DNA of 64,000 bases from CAWCKS01 sp963796195 (lineage in GTDB: Bacteria; Pseudomonadota; Alphaproteobacteria; Rhizobiales; Xanthobacteraceae). The DNA lies in contig CAWCKS010000011.1 of NCBI GenBank assembly GCA_963796195.1, positions 1 through 64,000 on the forward strand. The letters run 5' to 3'. The notes beneath the pieces are model-generated. The model did not search any database. It was not told the DNA's origin and was given only the letters and a program-made list of their open reading frames with translations. Numbering within the stretch: position 1 is the first letter of the stretch; every line of letters begins with the position of its first letter. This document shows positions 18,568 to 26,579 of this stretch, piece after piece. Position numbers and translations under genes: made by a program.

Positions 18568-18850
18568 GCCGTTCCAGCCTGGCGGATCAGTCAGGCTCCC
18601 GAGTTAGAATCGTACTGGCGTTGCACGTCAACTCCAGCAGAAGGTTCGCGTCCCAGCCATAGCGATCCTTTGGTGATCCGCATTAGGCTAAGATGGCCCA
18701 CAAGCGGAGCATTCAATTGTCTCGCCCGGCCGACCTTCATAACGAATTTGGCCAGCGGTGCTTTGATGTAGCGCAAGCTCAATTGGCAAGGCGGCCCGCC
18801 ATCTGGACGAACACAACGGTGAACTTGGCAGCGCCAAGGTTACATTCACG

Positions 18851-19267
18851 CTAGCTGGCGCCTGCAAACTCAGTTGCATTGCCTACCTCATCGATCACAT
18901 GCTTCAGATGAGAGCGGATCTCTTGCGCAATTTGACCCACCACGACGTGAGTGACGGCCTGCATGGAAGCAACGGGATCAATTGCGGAAACTTCAACACG
19001 GCCGTCCTCTTGTTGCTGCAGAACAACGTTGCAGGGTAACATTGTTCCGAGCTTGTCTTCCGCCTGGAGTGCTCGATAGGACAATTGCGGATTGCATACT
19101 CCGAGGATGAGGTACGGACGAAAATCGACATTGAGCTCCTTCTTGAAATTATCTTTCATGTCGATCTCGGTGAGCACCCGATAATTGTGCCGTTTGAGTG
19201 CTTCTTTTGTGGACATCACGGCGTCGTCAAAACTCATGTCTACCGTCTTTGTGAAGTGGTAGGTCAT
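18851..19267 (-). CDS. DUF302 domain-containing protein
   Basis: This 138-residue protein begins MTYHFTKTVDMSFDDAV and is a standard single DUF302 domain. Its central segment is LILGVCNPQLSYRALQAEDK, and MLPCNVVL carries the conserved cysteine region. The fold is known in structural genomics but no reaction is established. Members are small soluble proteins often found with stress or redox genes. There is no signal peptide. It stands alone upstream of the GH65 operon with about 280 non-coding bases between them. Confidence 0.85.
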   Translation of the reverse strand: MTYHFTKTVDMSFDDAVMSTKEALKRHNYRVLTEIDMKDNFKKELNVDFRPYLILGVCNPQLSYRALQAEDKLGTMLPCNVVLQQQEDGRVEVSAIDPVASMQAVTHVVVGQIAQEIRSHLKHVIDEVGNATEFAGAS

Positions 19268-19423
19268 CTGCGCCTGCTCCTGTCCGCGTCCACGAACCTC
19301 TTGTGCAAATCGGCGCGCGGTCCCGATGCCGATCGGCGAGCTGAGCTACTGACTTGCTGGACGGTGGAGCGGTCACTCGTGGACGCTTATTCACACCGTC
19401 AGGCAATCACGAGCGACAGGCTC

Positions 19424-19684
19424 GGAAACTACTCACGCCCAGGATCGATGTCAGAAGCTTTGATATCAAGACGGTCCCGGACTTGACGGTCGAGATCGAG
19501 TTTTCAGCAGAAAATCCTCGCCAAGAATGGACACCTCGTGGTGTCTCGCGTTTTCTTGCAAAGCAAGAAGCTCGACAAACTCGATCCGACATCTGCGGTG
19601 TCAACGTTCAATGACGCCTTCGAAAGCATCGCAACCGAGCTGATGATCTGGACCGGACATCGGCCGACTTTTATATTGGAGTAG
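19424..19684 (+). pseudogene. PqiC-like ABC transport auxiliary lipoprotein, C-terminal remnant
   Basis: Two frames together give KLLTPRIDVRSFDIKTVPDL then KILAKNGHLVVSRVFLQSKK and a tail of FNDAFESIATELMIWT. This is the C-terminal third of the auxiliary lipoproteins that accompany MlaD/PqiB-type lipid transporters. An extra G near 19511 breaks the frame, and the N-terminal two thirds, including the lipobox, are absent. No partner MlaD or permease gene is in the window. It is a dead fragment in a stretch of similar debris. Confidence 0.55.
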
Positions 19685-19739
19685 CAGAGCGGCCGCGCCC
19701 TGTTTGTTCGGCCGAGACCCCAGCTTCAAGCCTCTTCGG

Positions 19740-20132
19740 CTATTCCGCCGGAGACATCGCACCCAGTTCGTCTGCGCGGTACTCACGGTGACGTTGCTGC
19801 ATGAGACGGCGATGCAGCCAGGCCACGGCGCCGATCAGCATCTGGCGCAGCGGCGAACGATGGAAATGCGACGCAAATTCGCGGTTGATCAGCAAAGGCC
19901 GCCAGTAGCTGGTCTGCCATTCGCGATAGCCACTGAATAGTTGCTGGTTCTGCTCATGCCGGACCGAGAGGTACGAACAGTTGCACTGCGCACGGATCTG
20001 AACGTGGCCTTCCTGATCGAACGTGAAGTCGTGACGGCTCGGGATGTGGCGCAGCCAACCCTCCTTGATTTCAAAGTCCTCGGGCATAGTGCGCAAGGAA
20101 GTGATCATCGGGCTGACATCAAGGTACGTCAT
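19740..20132 (-). CDS. Conserved-looking hypothetical protein, 130 aa
   Basis: I do not recognise a named family. The start at 20132 (MTYLDVSPMITSLRTMPEDF) is fixed by AAGGAGAG just upstream, and the longer frame to 20336 is spurious. Features include FTFDQEGHVQI, a CNCSYLSV cysteine pair, and a basic C-terminal helix with WLHRRLMQQRHREYRAD. There is no signal peptide. The sequence suggests a small soluble protein with a possible metal site at the C-x-C pair. It lies among pseudogenes but has a clear ribosome site and an intact frame. Confidence 0.6.
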   Translation of the reverse strand: MTYLDVSPMITSLRTMPEDFEIKEGWLRHIPSRHDFTFDQEGHVQIRAQCNCSYLSVRHEQNQQLFSGYREWQTSYWRPLLINREFASHFHRSPLRQMLIGAVAWLHRRLMQQRHREYRADELGAMSPAE

Positions 20133-20393
20133 GGAGCTCTCCTTCTTGCGGCCGGCAGCAGTGCCGGCCCTGACCGAGCACGGCCACGAGGGCCGGCCTT
20201 GCAAAATAAGTTTGGTGCCGAACGTTCCGTTCCGTCGGCGGCAAAGAAAACGATCGCGGCGCCGCAGCGGTCGTTCGCAAGTTGTGGCGAGCCAGCCGCC
20301 CCCCGCTTGCAGCGCAGCTACCTCCAAACGGCGCAATGGACTGCCGCACGCGCCATGGCGAGTTCTCCAAACCGGTCGGCCGGTCCTTAAGGT

Positions 20394-20585
20394 ATGAAAA
20401 TCAAGGAAATTCGAGCGTTCGCGATCAAGAGCGACATGTCGGGTGGCAGCTTGGTAACTCCAGTTCGGTGGCCGGCATGGACGGACGCCGCCACAGTCGC
20501 CGGACCGATGACCCCCGGCAAAAGCGTCTATCCTGCTGTCCCAATTTCACAATGTCGGAAGATCGACATAAGACTAGCTATCGTC
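20394..20585 (+). pseudogene. Enolase-superfamily (mandelate racemase-like) N-terminal remnant
   Basis: The frame opens MKIKEIRAFAIKSDMSGGS and continues TPVRWPAWTDAATVAGPM, which resembles the capping-domain start of mandelate racemase/muconate-lactonising enzymes. Similarity fades after about residue 40, and the catalytic barrel is missing. The adjoining sequence runs into an IS3 transposase fragment. Insertion or recombination of that element probably removed the rest. Confidence 0.4.
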
Positions 20586-20759
20586 ATAGTTGAGCCTCGT
20601 AAATCACGTGGGACCTAATATCCCAAGGGACGGCGATAGAGCGGAGAAGAAAAGGCGCCTGTCTGTTCTACGTGATCGTATTCTTGTTGTGCATCGCCGT
20701 TCATCTGAGACTGTGCCGCTTGATACTCCTCGACTTGTGCTCGCTGCCTCTTCGCATTT

Positions 20760-21507
20760 GCTGCCCTACCGCGAGGAGCGGCTCCAGGTGCGGCGGCGTG
20801 GTGGCCGCAAACGGGCCTTGGGAACACGCTCGCCAATGGCGATTCCACAGGGTGCCAATCAGCGCTGGAGCCTGGACTTCCTGTCAGATGCGATGACTGA
20901 TGGTCGCCGCTTTCGCATCCTGGCGATCGTCGACGACTTCACGCGAGAGTGCCTGGCATTGGTTGCCGATACCTCGCTGCCCGCTCTTCGGGTCGTGTGC
21001 GAACTCGATGCCCTCATCACAGGTCGCGGTCGACTCGCCAGGATCGTCTCGGACAACGGCACCGAGTTGACCAGCATGGCGATCCTGCGCTGGTCACAGC
21101 AACAGCAAGTCGAGTGGCACTACATTGCTCCCGGCAAACCGCAGCAGAATGCTTTCGTGGAGAGCTTCAACGGGCGGCTACGCGACGAGTTGTTGAACGA
21201 GACGTTGTTTGGCTCGGTCGGTCATACCCGAGAGGCCCTGTCGCTTTGGAGGAATGACTACAACACTGTCAGACCGCACAGCAGTCTTGGCAATCTCACG
21301 CCTGCGGCTTACGCCACGATCAGCGATCCCGGCATGCAACGGGACGGGACGCTGCGCTACACCGGGGGGCTCCGCGCTCCGTCCCGTTGCATCACCGAGC
21401 CAATAGGCTCAAATGAGCCAGGATTCTTCTCATTGGTGGATGAGATCAGGGGCTCAGCTCACGATTTGCTGACGCCGAGCGGATGCTCCAACGCGATCGC
21501 TACGTAG
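20760..21507 (+). mobile_element. IS3-family transposase OrfB, 5'-truncated
   Basis: From YREERLQVRRRGGRKRALG onward this is the integrase-core half of an IS3-family OrfB. The DDE motif is visible in WSLDFLSDAM, VSDNGTEL and NAFVESFNGRLRDELLNE, and the usual end is VRPHSSLGNLTPAAYA. OrfA and the first ~60 residues of OrfB are missing. The frame is open from 20590, but its first part reads through unrelated sequence. The element cannot transpose by itself. It separates a mandelate-racemase remnant from the glycosyltransferase region. Confidence 0.8.
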
Positions 21508-22056
21508 GAGATCAGGAAAATCGTGATCAGCAACGTATTCACCTGGCCCTCTCACCGGCAAAAGCTTGCGACAAAATATGTTCGCTTTGTTCAGTGTTGA
21601 AAGGGCTATAAATGCCGCAGGGCGCGTCGGATGAGACCGGCCGCAATCGGACAGATCGAGTTTAAATGAAGCTGGAGTTCCTGCTCGGAATGACCCAGCA
21701 GCTGGCAGGTCTAGTGTTACTCGCATTCCACTTCGGCCGTCGCATAACTCAAGGCGCTAATGCCCCTGCGCGCCCGTCAATACCGCCGGCTGGCGCACTT
21801 CTGGCGCTCTTGGGAACAGGCCTTCAGATTGTTGCTGTGTCACAGTAGACTGGAACCGCTAGAAGGCTGCAATCTGAACGTTTTGGATATCAAGAGGGCG
21901 CATTCGTCCTGAGCCAACGGCGGAGAGTTCGCGAGGAGCAACCCACTCGGATATTTGCGGAATGGAGGTGTTTTCGCCGGCGCGACATTCCGCTGATCAA
22001 CTTGATCAATGGGCGCGCGTCTTGGCACGGCTGAAACGAAAGATTGGCTGGGAAGG
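21508..22056. other. 549-bp region with only a doubtful small hydrophobic frame
   Basis: A 60-codon frame at 21666-21848 starts MKLEFLLGMTQQLAGLVLLA and has two hydrophobic stretches. Its ribosome site is weak and there is no recognisable family. No terminal repeats of the IS3 element were found here. The rest appears empty. Confidence 0.3.
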
Positions 22057-23808
22057 TCAATTTTTTGACGTTAGTGCCGGCGACGGAGATGCATTCGCGG
22101 ATGTTGCATCAACCAGCGCGCGCCTGTCTTTGACATAACCGATCGGAACACCGAGCCGCGAAATCGTCGCGACGATCTTGCCGTCAAGGATCTTGTCGCA
22201 GCTAAGATGCGTCGGTGTAATGAAGAAGTCCGCCTGACCCCACTGCTGCATCTGGATCCATCGAAGCCGCGTTCGCTTCAGCCGGCGCTCGAATGCGAAG
22301 CGTTCCCGTTCGAAGGAGACGCGCTCGCCACACACCGCCACGGTGTAGTTGCGGGGCGTGGCGGAGCTGCCGATCCGCTCAGTCCGGTCGAGATATTCCT
22401 CGAGCTGGTAGACAGCCTCCGGCATGATGTTGACCCAATAGTCGGTCGCGTACAGGCGATTGGCACCTTCCAATCCACCGACGACGCGGTTGTAGTACAG
22501 GTACTCGTACGGGTGGAGGCGCAACAGCACGCTGGCGTTCCACGTAAACCATGCGCCTGCGGCAGCGAACACGGCAAATCCAAGTGATTTCGTCAGGGAT
22601 GATCCGAGTGCTCTTGCTGCCGCGTCAATCCCGATGCCGGCGAGAACAGCCAGCGGTGGCAGCACGAACAGGAAGTGGCGAAGCCCGGTGAAAGCGGGCC
22701 CGCGGGCAATGATCTGACAGGCTAGCGGGAACGCTACGGTAAATGTGATGAGAGCGATTTCGCGACGATGGGAAGATCGCAAATCGGCACGCCGCGCAAG
22801 CGCTGACACGCCCGCAAACAACAACGCGCTCGCAGCGCCGCCAAGCGTCATCAGCGAGACGCGGATTAGGATATAGATCGGCACGTAGAGCCGGGGGACC
22901 GTCTCCATCCGGTAGATCTTGCCGTCGAGCAGCGTTTCGATGTGGTATTGAAAGTTGCCGAATTCGAGCAGGCCTCGGACGGGATTGAACAGCGCCAGTG
23001 CCGACCATGGCCACGCCGCGATCATGATAAGATAGGCGAGTGCAAACCCCGGTATGAGGTGAAGTGCTGATCGCAGAATGAAGGCGCCCGTGTCACGAAA
23101 TTGTTCGCGCTGGGGACGCGGCATCGCAAGCAGCACCGCAAACGCGGCGTAGAACACCAGCAGCAGGGCAAGGACGCGAATGCCGAGCGCACACCCAGCC
23201 AGCAAGCCAAAAACCAGAACATTGCTGAGCCGCGGACGTGGCAATTCGCGCATGATGCGGATCAGCATGTAGCTGGCGCCGATCATCCCAGTCGCGAGCG
23301 GAATGTCCTTGGTGTGGTTGAACATCCCGCCGTACCAGCAGCCGCAGACGGCCAGCGCCACCGCGGCGATCAGGCCAGCACGAGGCCCGTGAATTATACG
23401 CGCGGTCGCAGCGGTCGCGGCGATGCCGCCAATGCCGATCAAAGCGCAGAGAATATGCCTGATGTCGTAGAGATCGAACCCCGGAAAGACCTCACTCAGG
23501 CGCACGGCGACGATGTCGAACAGGCCACCGTAGAGGTAGAGGTCACGGAAGGCGAACACCGATCGATCGGTCATGCCGCTCCGGTAATACTGCAGGATCA
23601 GCTCGCCGTAATGATGTTGCAGGCCCTCATCGTTCGAGACCGCGTAGTCGTGGAACGTCCACAATGCGATCGCAGTGAGAAATGCCAGCAACAATGCGGT
23701 TGCGAGATCGAAGGCGTCGATGCGGCGCAACAACTTTGTCAATTTTATTCGGCTGAAAATGTCCTCGGTCGTATCCGGACCCGAACCCCCGGCAATGGTC
23801 TCGCTCAT
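22057..23808 (-). CDS. Glycosyltransferase family 39 / ArnT-like integral membrane protein
   Basis: This 583-residue membrane protein has about ten hydrophobic helices and a soluble C-terminal domain of roughly 150 residues. The first periplasmic loop holds SNDEGLQHHYGELIL, with the acidic pair typical of GT39/GT-C enzymes that use polyprenyl-phosphate sugars. GLRHFLFVLPPLAVLAGIG is a family-like segment. The probable role is transfer of a sugar from a lipid carrier to an envelope acceptor. It lies 60 bp after the HPP gene on the same strand and may be the last gene of the long leftward unit starting at atpD. Confidence 0.8.
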   Translation of the reverse strand: MSETIAGGSGPDTTEDIFSRIKLTKLLRRIDAFDLATALLLAFLTAIALWTFHDYAVSNDEGLQHHYGELILQYYRSGMTDRSVFAFRDLYLYGGLFDIVAVRLSEVFPGFDLYDIRHILCALIGIGGIAATAATARIIHGPRAGLIAAVALAVCGCWYGGMFNHTKDIPLATGMIGASYMLIRIMRELPRPRLSNVLVFGLLAGCALGIRVLALLLVFYAAFAVLLAMPRPQREQFRDTGAFILRSALHLIPGFALAYLIMIAAWPWSALALFNPVRGLLEFGNFQYHIETLLDGKIYRMETVPRLYVPIYILIRVSLMTLGGAASALLFAGVSALARRADLRSSHRREIALITFTVAFPLACQIIARGPAFTGLRHFLFVLPPLAVLAGIGIDAAARALGSSLTKSLGFAVFAAAGAWFTWNASVLLRLHPYEYLYYNRVVGGLEGANRLYATDYWVNIMPEAVYQLEEYLDRTERIGSSATPRNYTVAVCGERVSFERERFAFERRLKRTRLRWIQMQQWGQADFFITPTHLSCDKILDGKIVATISRLGVPIGYVKDRRALVDATSANASPSPALTSKN

Positions 23809-23868
23809 ATCCTACTTTGCGTCGCTCAATAAGGTTACGTAATCTTTATCCAGCTTGCCTGACGGTGT

Positions 23869-24354
23869 TCACCACCACCGCGTTGGCCAAGTATCATTTT
23901 TGTTCGCACCTCGCGCGACAACGTTGTGCCATACGAATGCGAACAGCGCGAGTAGCAGCGCGCCGGCCCCAACCGGCACTAACAAGAAACTCCAGGGCAT
24001 ATTGTTGACCACCACTACCAGAGGATCAATGCCGGCCGGCGGGTGAAACGTACCGGTTAGGTGCATCGCAACCATTGCGAGGCCAACCGCTAGCGCGGCA
24101 GCCCACGCGGCTGGTCCGCAAGATTTGACGACGAGCAAGCCCACGACCGTTGAGATGAGGTGTCCTCCAACCAGCGCACGCGGCTGCGCCGGTTCTGCCT
24201 TGGGCGAGCCCAATACTGTTACGATCGACGTGGCGAACGGAATAGCTACCAACGGAAACGCAGTCGTGGCGGAAAATACCTCCATGCTCGCGATTGCGAT
24301 GGCGCCGCCGGCCGCTCCTGCGAATACGGCAAGAATTCGAGTCCGATCCAACAT
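23869..24354 (-). CDS. HPP family membrane protein
   Basis: This 161-residue protein has four predicted transmembrane helices. The family name motif appears as TGTFHPPAGIDPL near residues 100-112. HPP proteins occur in bacteria and plastids, and some plant members have been linked to nitrite transport; the bacterial function is not settled. It ends at a TGG-rich tail (TWPTRWW). It follows the broken lipoyl-like gene by about 70 bases and precedes the GT39 gene. Its place in the N-ATPase/PPK2 block suggests a job in ion or small-anion handling under low oxygen. Confidence 0.85.
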   Translation of the reverse strand: MLDRTRILAVFAGAAGGAIAIASMEVFSATTAFPLVAIPFATSIVTVLGSPKAEPAQPRALVGGHLISTVVGLLVVKSCGPAAWAAALAVGLAMVAMHLTGTFHPPAGIDPLVVVVNNMPWSFLLVPVGAGALLLALFAFVWHNVVARGANKNDTWPTRWW

Positions 24355-24424
24355 GGTGCTGGATTATGCAATAGTCCTTGGGTTCACGAAACGCCGGATT
24401 TCTTCGCTGCCGTGTTGGTAGTGC

Positions 24425-24656
24425 CTAGTATTGTGTAATAATACCAAGAATGGTTCCTGTCTGAACGGATTTTCCGTTTTCAATAAGAACTTCTGACAGC
24501 ACGCCCGTAAACCGGCGCTGGCAATTCCAGCTTTCCGAGGCCGATTTCGATTTCGACAAGCGGTTCGTTTTGCGTGACCGGGTCTCCAACTCGCTTGAAC
24601 CAGCGCCCGATATACGCCGCGCTTTCTATTTTCGGTACGCGTATTTCGATCGGCAT
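24425..24656 (-). pseudogene. Free-standing lipoyl/biotinyl-like domain, broken by a +1 frameshift
   Basis: The repaired 77-residue product is a single lipoyl-type hammerhead domain. It runs MPIEIRVPKIESAAYIGRWF, KRVGDPVTQNEPLVEIE, LELPAP, and after the break GVLSEVLIENGKSVQTGTIL. The break is an extra A in the run at 24509-24511. The start at 24656 is preferred because AAGGA lies 6 bases before it; the ATG at 24662 abuts that site. The usual ETDK attachment turn is replaced by EIGLGK, so the modified lysine is displaced or lost. No E1 or E2 catalytic gene is nearby. It follows PPK2 by 90 bp. Confidence 0.6.
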
Positions 24657-24746
24657 GTCCATTCCTTCCTTGGCTAAGCCATAAGGCGACTGCTCCGCCT
24701 TCCCATGGTCGCAGAGGGTGATCCGCCGCGGTTCGAACCTCATAAT

Positions 24747-25622
24747 CTAGCGTCCGTAACGCACATGCGATTTGCCTCGTTTGGCCGTTCGCTGCTCAGC
24801 CTTGGCGGAGTGGTATTTTTGGCGGATCTCGGCGATGTCCACATGGGCCGGCGGCAACTTCAGACCCATCTCGTCCATCGTGTCGGCGATGATCTGCGAT
24901 ACCGCGAGATTACGGAACCATTTGTGGTTGGACGGAATGACGTACCACGGCGCGCGCTTCGTGCTTGTCCGCGACAAGGCATCTTCATAGGCCTCGATAT
25001 ATTTCGGCCAGAGCTCGCGTTCGGAATAGTCGCTTTCGCTGATCTTCCAATGCCGCGATGGATCGTCGAGCCGCTGCTTGAACCGATCGAGCTGCTCGTT
25101 GGGGCTGATGTGGAGACAGAACTTGAGAATACGCGTCCCGTTCAGCTCCAGGAGCTTCTCGAAATCATTGATCATTTTGTAGTAGTTGCCCCAAACCGAA
25201 CGAGGCACGAGTTCATGGACCCGCACCACGAGGACGTTCTCGTAGTACGAGCGGTTGTAGATTACGACTTCGCCCTTCCGCGGAGCGGGCAGGTGCGCCC
25301 GCCAGAGAAAATCGTGGGCAAGCTCAGTCTTGCTCGGCTCTTTGAACCCGACGACCGATGTTCCTTGCGGATTCATGCCGCTGAAAATATGTCGTATCAC
25401 GCCATCCTTGCCGGCGGCATCGAGGGCCTGCAACACGATGAGCAACGATTGGCTTCCGTCGGCAAAGAGAAGATATTGCAGCTTGTCCATGCGTTCGACA
25501 TGTTTATCGATTTCGGCGGCGGACTTCTTGTGTGACTCGTGTTTGCCTGTGAAGGAAGGATCGATCTTTGCCAGCCGCAGGTTCGCGCCGGGTTTGACGA
25601 TAAATTCTTTGCGGTAATCCAT
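24747..25622 (-). CDS. ppk2: Polyphosphate kinase 2 family protein
   Basis: This 291-residue PPK2 enzyme transfers phosphate between polyphosphate and nucleotides, mainly regenerating NDP/NTP from polyphosphate. The Walker-A-like loop is DAAGKDG at 68-74, Walker B is YNRSYYENVLV at 122-132, and the lid module carries RLDDPSRHWK. Single-domain length matches class I or III enzymes. The start at 25622 (MDYRKEFIVKPG) is chosen over the 25688 frame start because the family begins there. It follows atpG by 66 bp on the same strand. Linkage to the N-ATPase suggests polyphosphate serves as an energy buffer when the ion pump consumes ATP. Confidence 0.92.
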   Translation of the reverse strand: MDYRKEFIVKPGANLRLAKIDPSFTGKHESHKKSAAEIDKHVERMDKLQYLLFADGSQSLLIVLQALDAAGKDGVIRHIFSGMNPQGTSVVGFKEPSKTELAHDFLWRAHLPAPRKGEVVIYNRSYYENVLVVRVHELVPRSVWGNYYKMINDFEKLLELNGTRILKFCLHISPNEQLDRFKQRLDDPSRHWKISESDYSERELWPKYIEAYEDALSRTSTKRAPWYVIPSNHKWFRNLAVSQIIADTMDEMGLKLPPAHVDIAEIRQKYHSAKAEQRTAKRGKSHVRYGR

Positions 25623-25688
25623 GCTCGAAATTCCTAACAAGTGGGCCGACACGGATTTCAGAGACAATCCTAACTCCAGGCTCGGCAA

Positions 25689-26579
25689 CTATCGTGATCC
25701 ACTAAGCGCCTCGAATACGGAGACCACGTCGAAGAGTTCTTCGTCGATGCTGCTCTGGCGCAACTGGTGGAAATCGCCGTGAAGCTGTTCCAGCAGGTCA
25801 TTGATGTTCTTGTCAGCGCGCTCCATCGCCGCCAGACGGCTGGCGTTTTCGCTCGCGAGCGATTCGGCGCATGCCCGGAAGAGCGAGATGAAAAGATATT
25901 CGTGGATGAGAGCGCGCAGAGTCGCGGTGCCACCACCCATGACCTCGGGCAAGTTGGCGCTCGGCCAGCGGACTTTGGTCAGACTCTGTTGCCATTGCGC
26001 ATCGAGCGGCAACAGCCGTTGGCTAACCGGTTCGTAGAGTGCGCCAGACTGCGGTCGATTGTGGAATACCCATAGAGGCGTATTCTCGCCTGCGTCCCGC
26101 TTAGCTTCGCTTTCAATTTGAAGCCGCCCGACGAGCGGGGTGATGGCCTGAACGGTATTCGGCACGGTGAAGAGTCCGGCAAGCGGCAGGCTCGCATCCG
26201 CCAGACGCGCACGAACACGCTCGCCGACCGCCCAAACTCGAGCTTTGCCGGGCAGCGCGGCGAGTGTCTTGATTGCATAATCGGCCACAACGTCATTGAA
26301 CTGCCCCACCAGTCCCTGATCCGACCCAAAAACGATTGCATTAATCACACCCGCATGGATCGGCTCTTTCCGATGCATCGAAGTGGCTATCGGTCCGGTT
26401 TGCCGGAAGCTCGCGCTCAATCCTAGCTCTATGGTTCGATAATAGTCGGCCAACGCGCGTACTGATTTCTCGTATTGGCCGATGCTTGATGCGGCCAGAG
26501 CTTTCATCGTGCGGACAACGGATTGCAGATCGCCAGCACTGCTGATCTTTCGTCGCAAGCTCTCCATGGTGTCGCTCAT
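25689..26579 (-). CDS. atpG: N-ATPase F1 subunit gamma
   Basis: This 296-residue protein is the central rotor stalk of the F1 motor. It starts MSDTMESLRRKISSAGDLQS, which is the usual N-terminal helix, and ends with the C-terminal coiled helix (RQSSIDEELFDVVSVFEALS). The middle is diverged from the housekeeping gamma, as expected for N-ATPases. It overlaps the atpA stop by four bases, is the last atp gene in the operon, and is followed by ppk2. No delta gene is present, in line with the N-ATPase family. Confidence 0.92.
   Translation of the reverse strand: MSDTMESLRRKISSAGDLQSVVRTMKALAASSIGQYEKSVRALADYYRTIELGLSASFRQTGPIATSMHRKEPIHAGVINAIVFGSDQGLVGQFNDVVADYAIKTLAALPGKARVWAVGERVRARLADASLPLAGLFTVPNTVQAITPLVGRLQIESEAKRDAGENTPLWVFHNRPQSGALYEPVSQRLLPLDAQWQQSLTKVRWPSANLPEVMGGGTATLRALIHEYLFISLFRACAESLASENASRLAAMERADKNINDLLEQLHGDFHQLRQSSIDEELFDVVSVFEALSGSR

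Noticed and set aside
20615..20848. Leftward 77-codon frame with KRQRAQVEEYQAAQSQ
   Set aside because: It looks helical, but it overlaps the IS3 fragment, has no ribosome site and matches no family I know. At most it is a remnant.
22207..23832. Rightward frames of 126 and 243 codons opposite the GT39 gene
   Set aside because: They are reverse complements of membrane helices and have no family features or ribosome sites.
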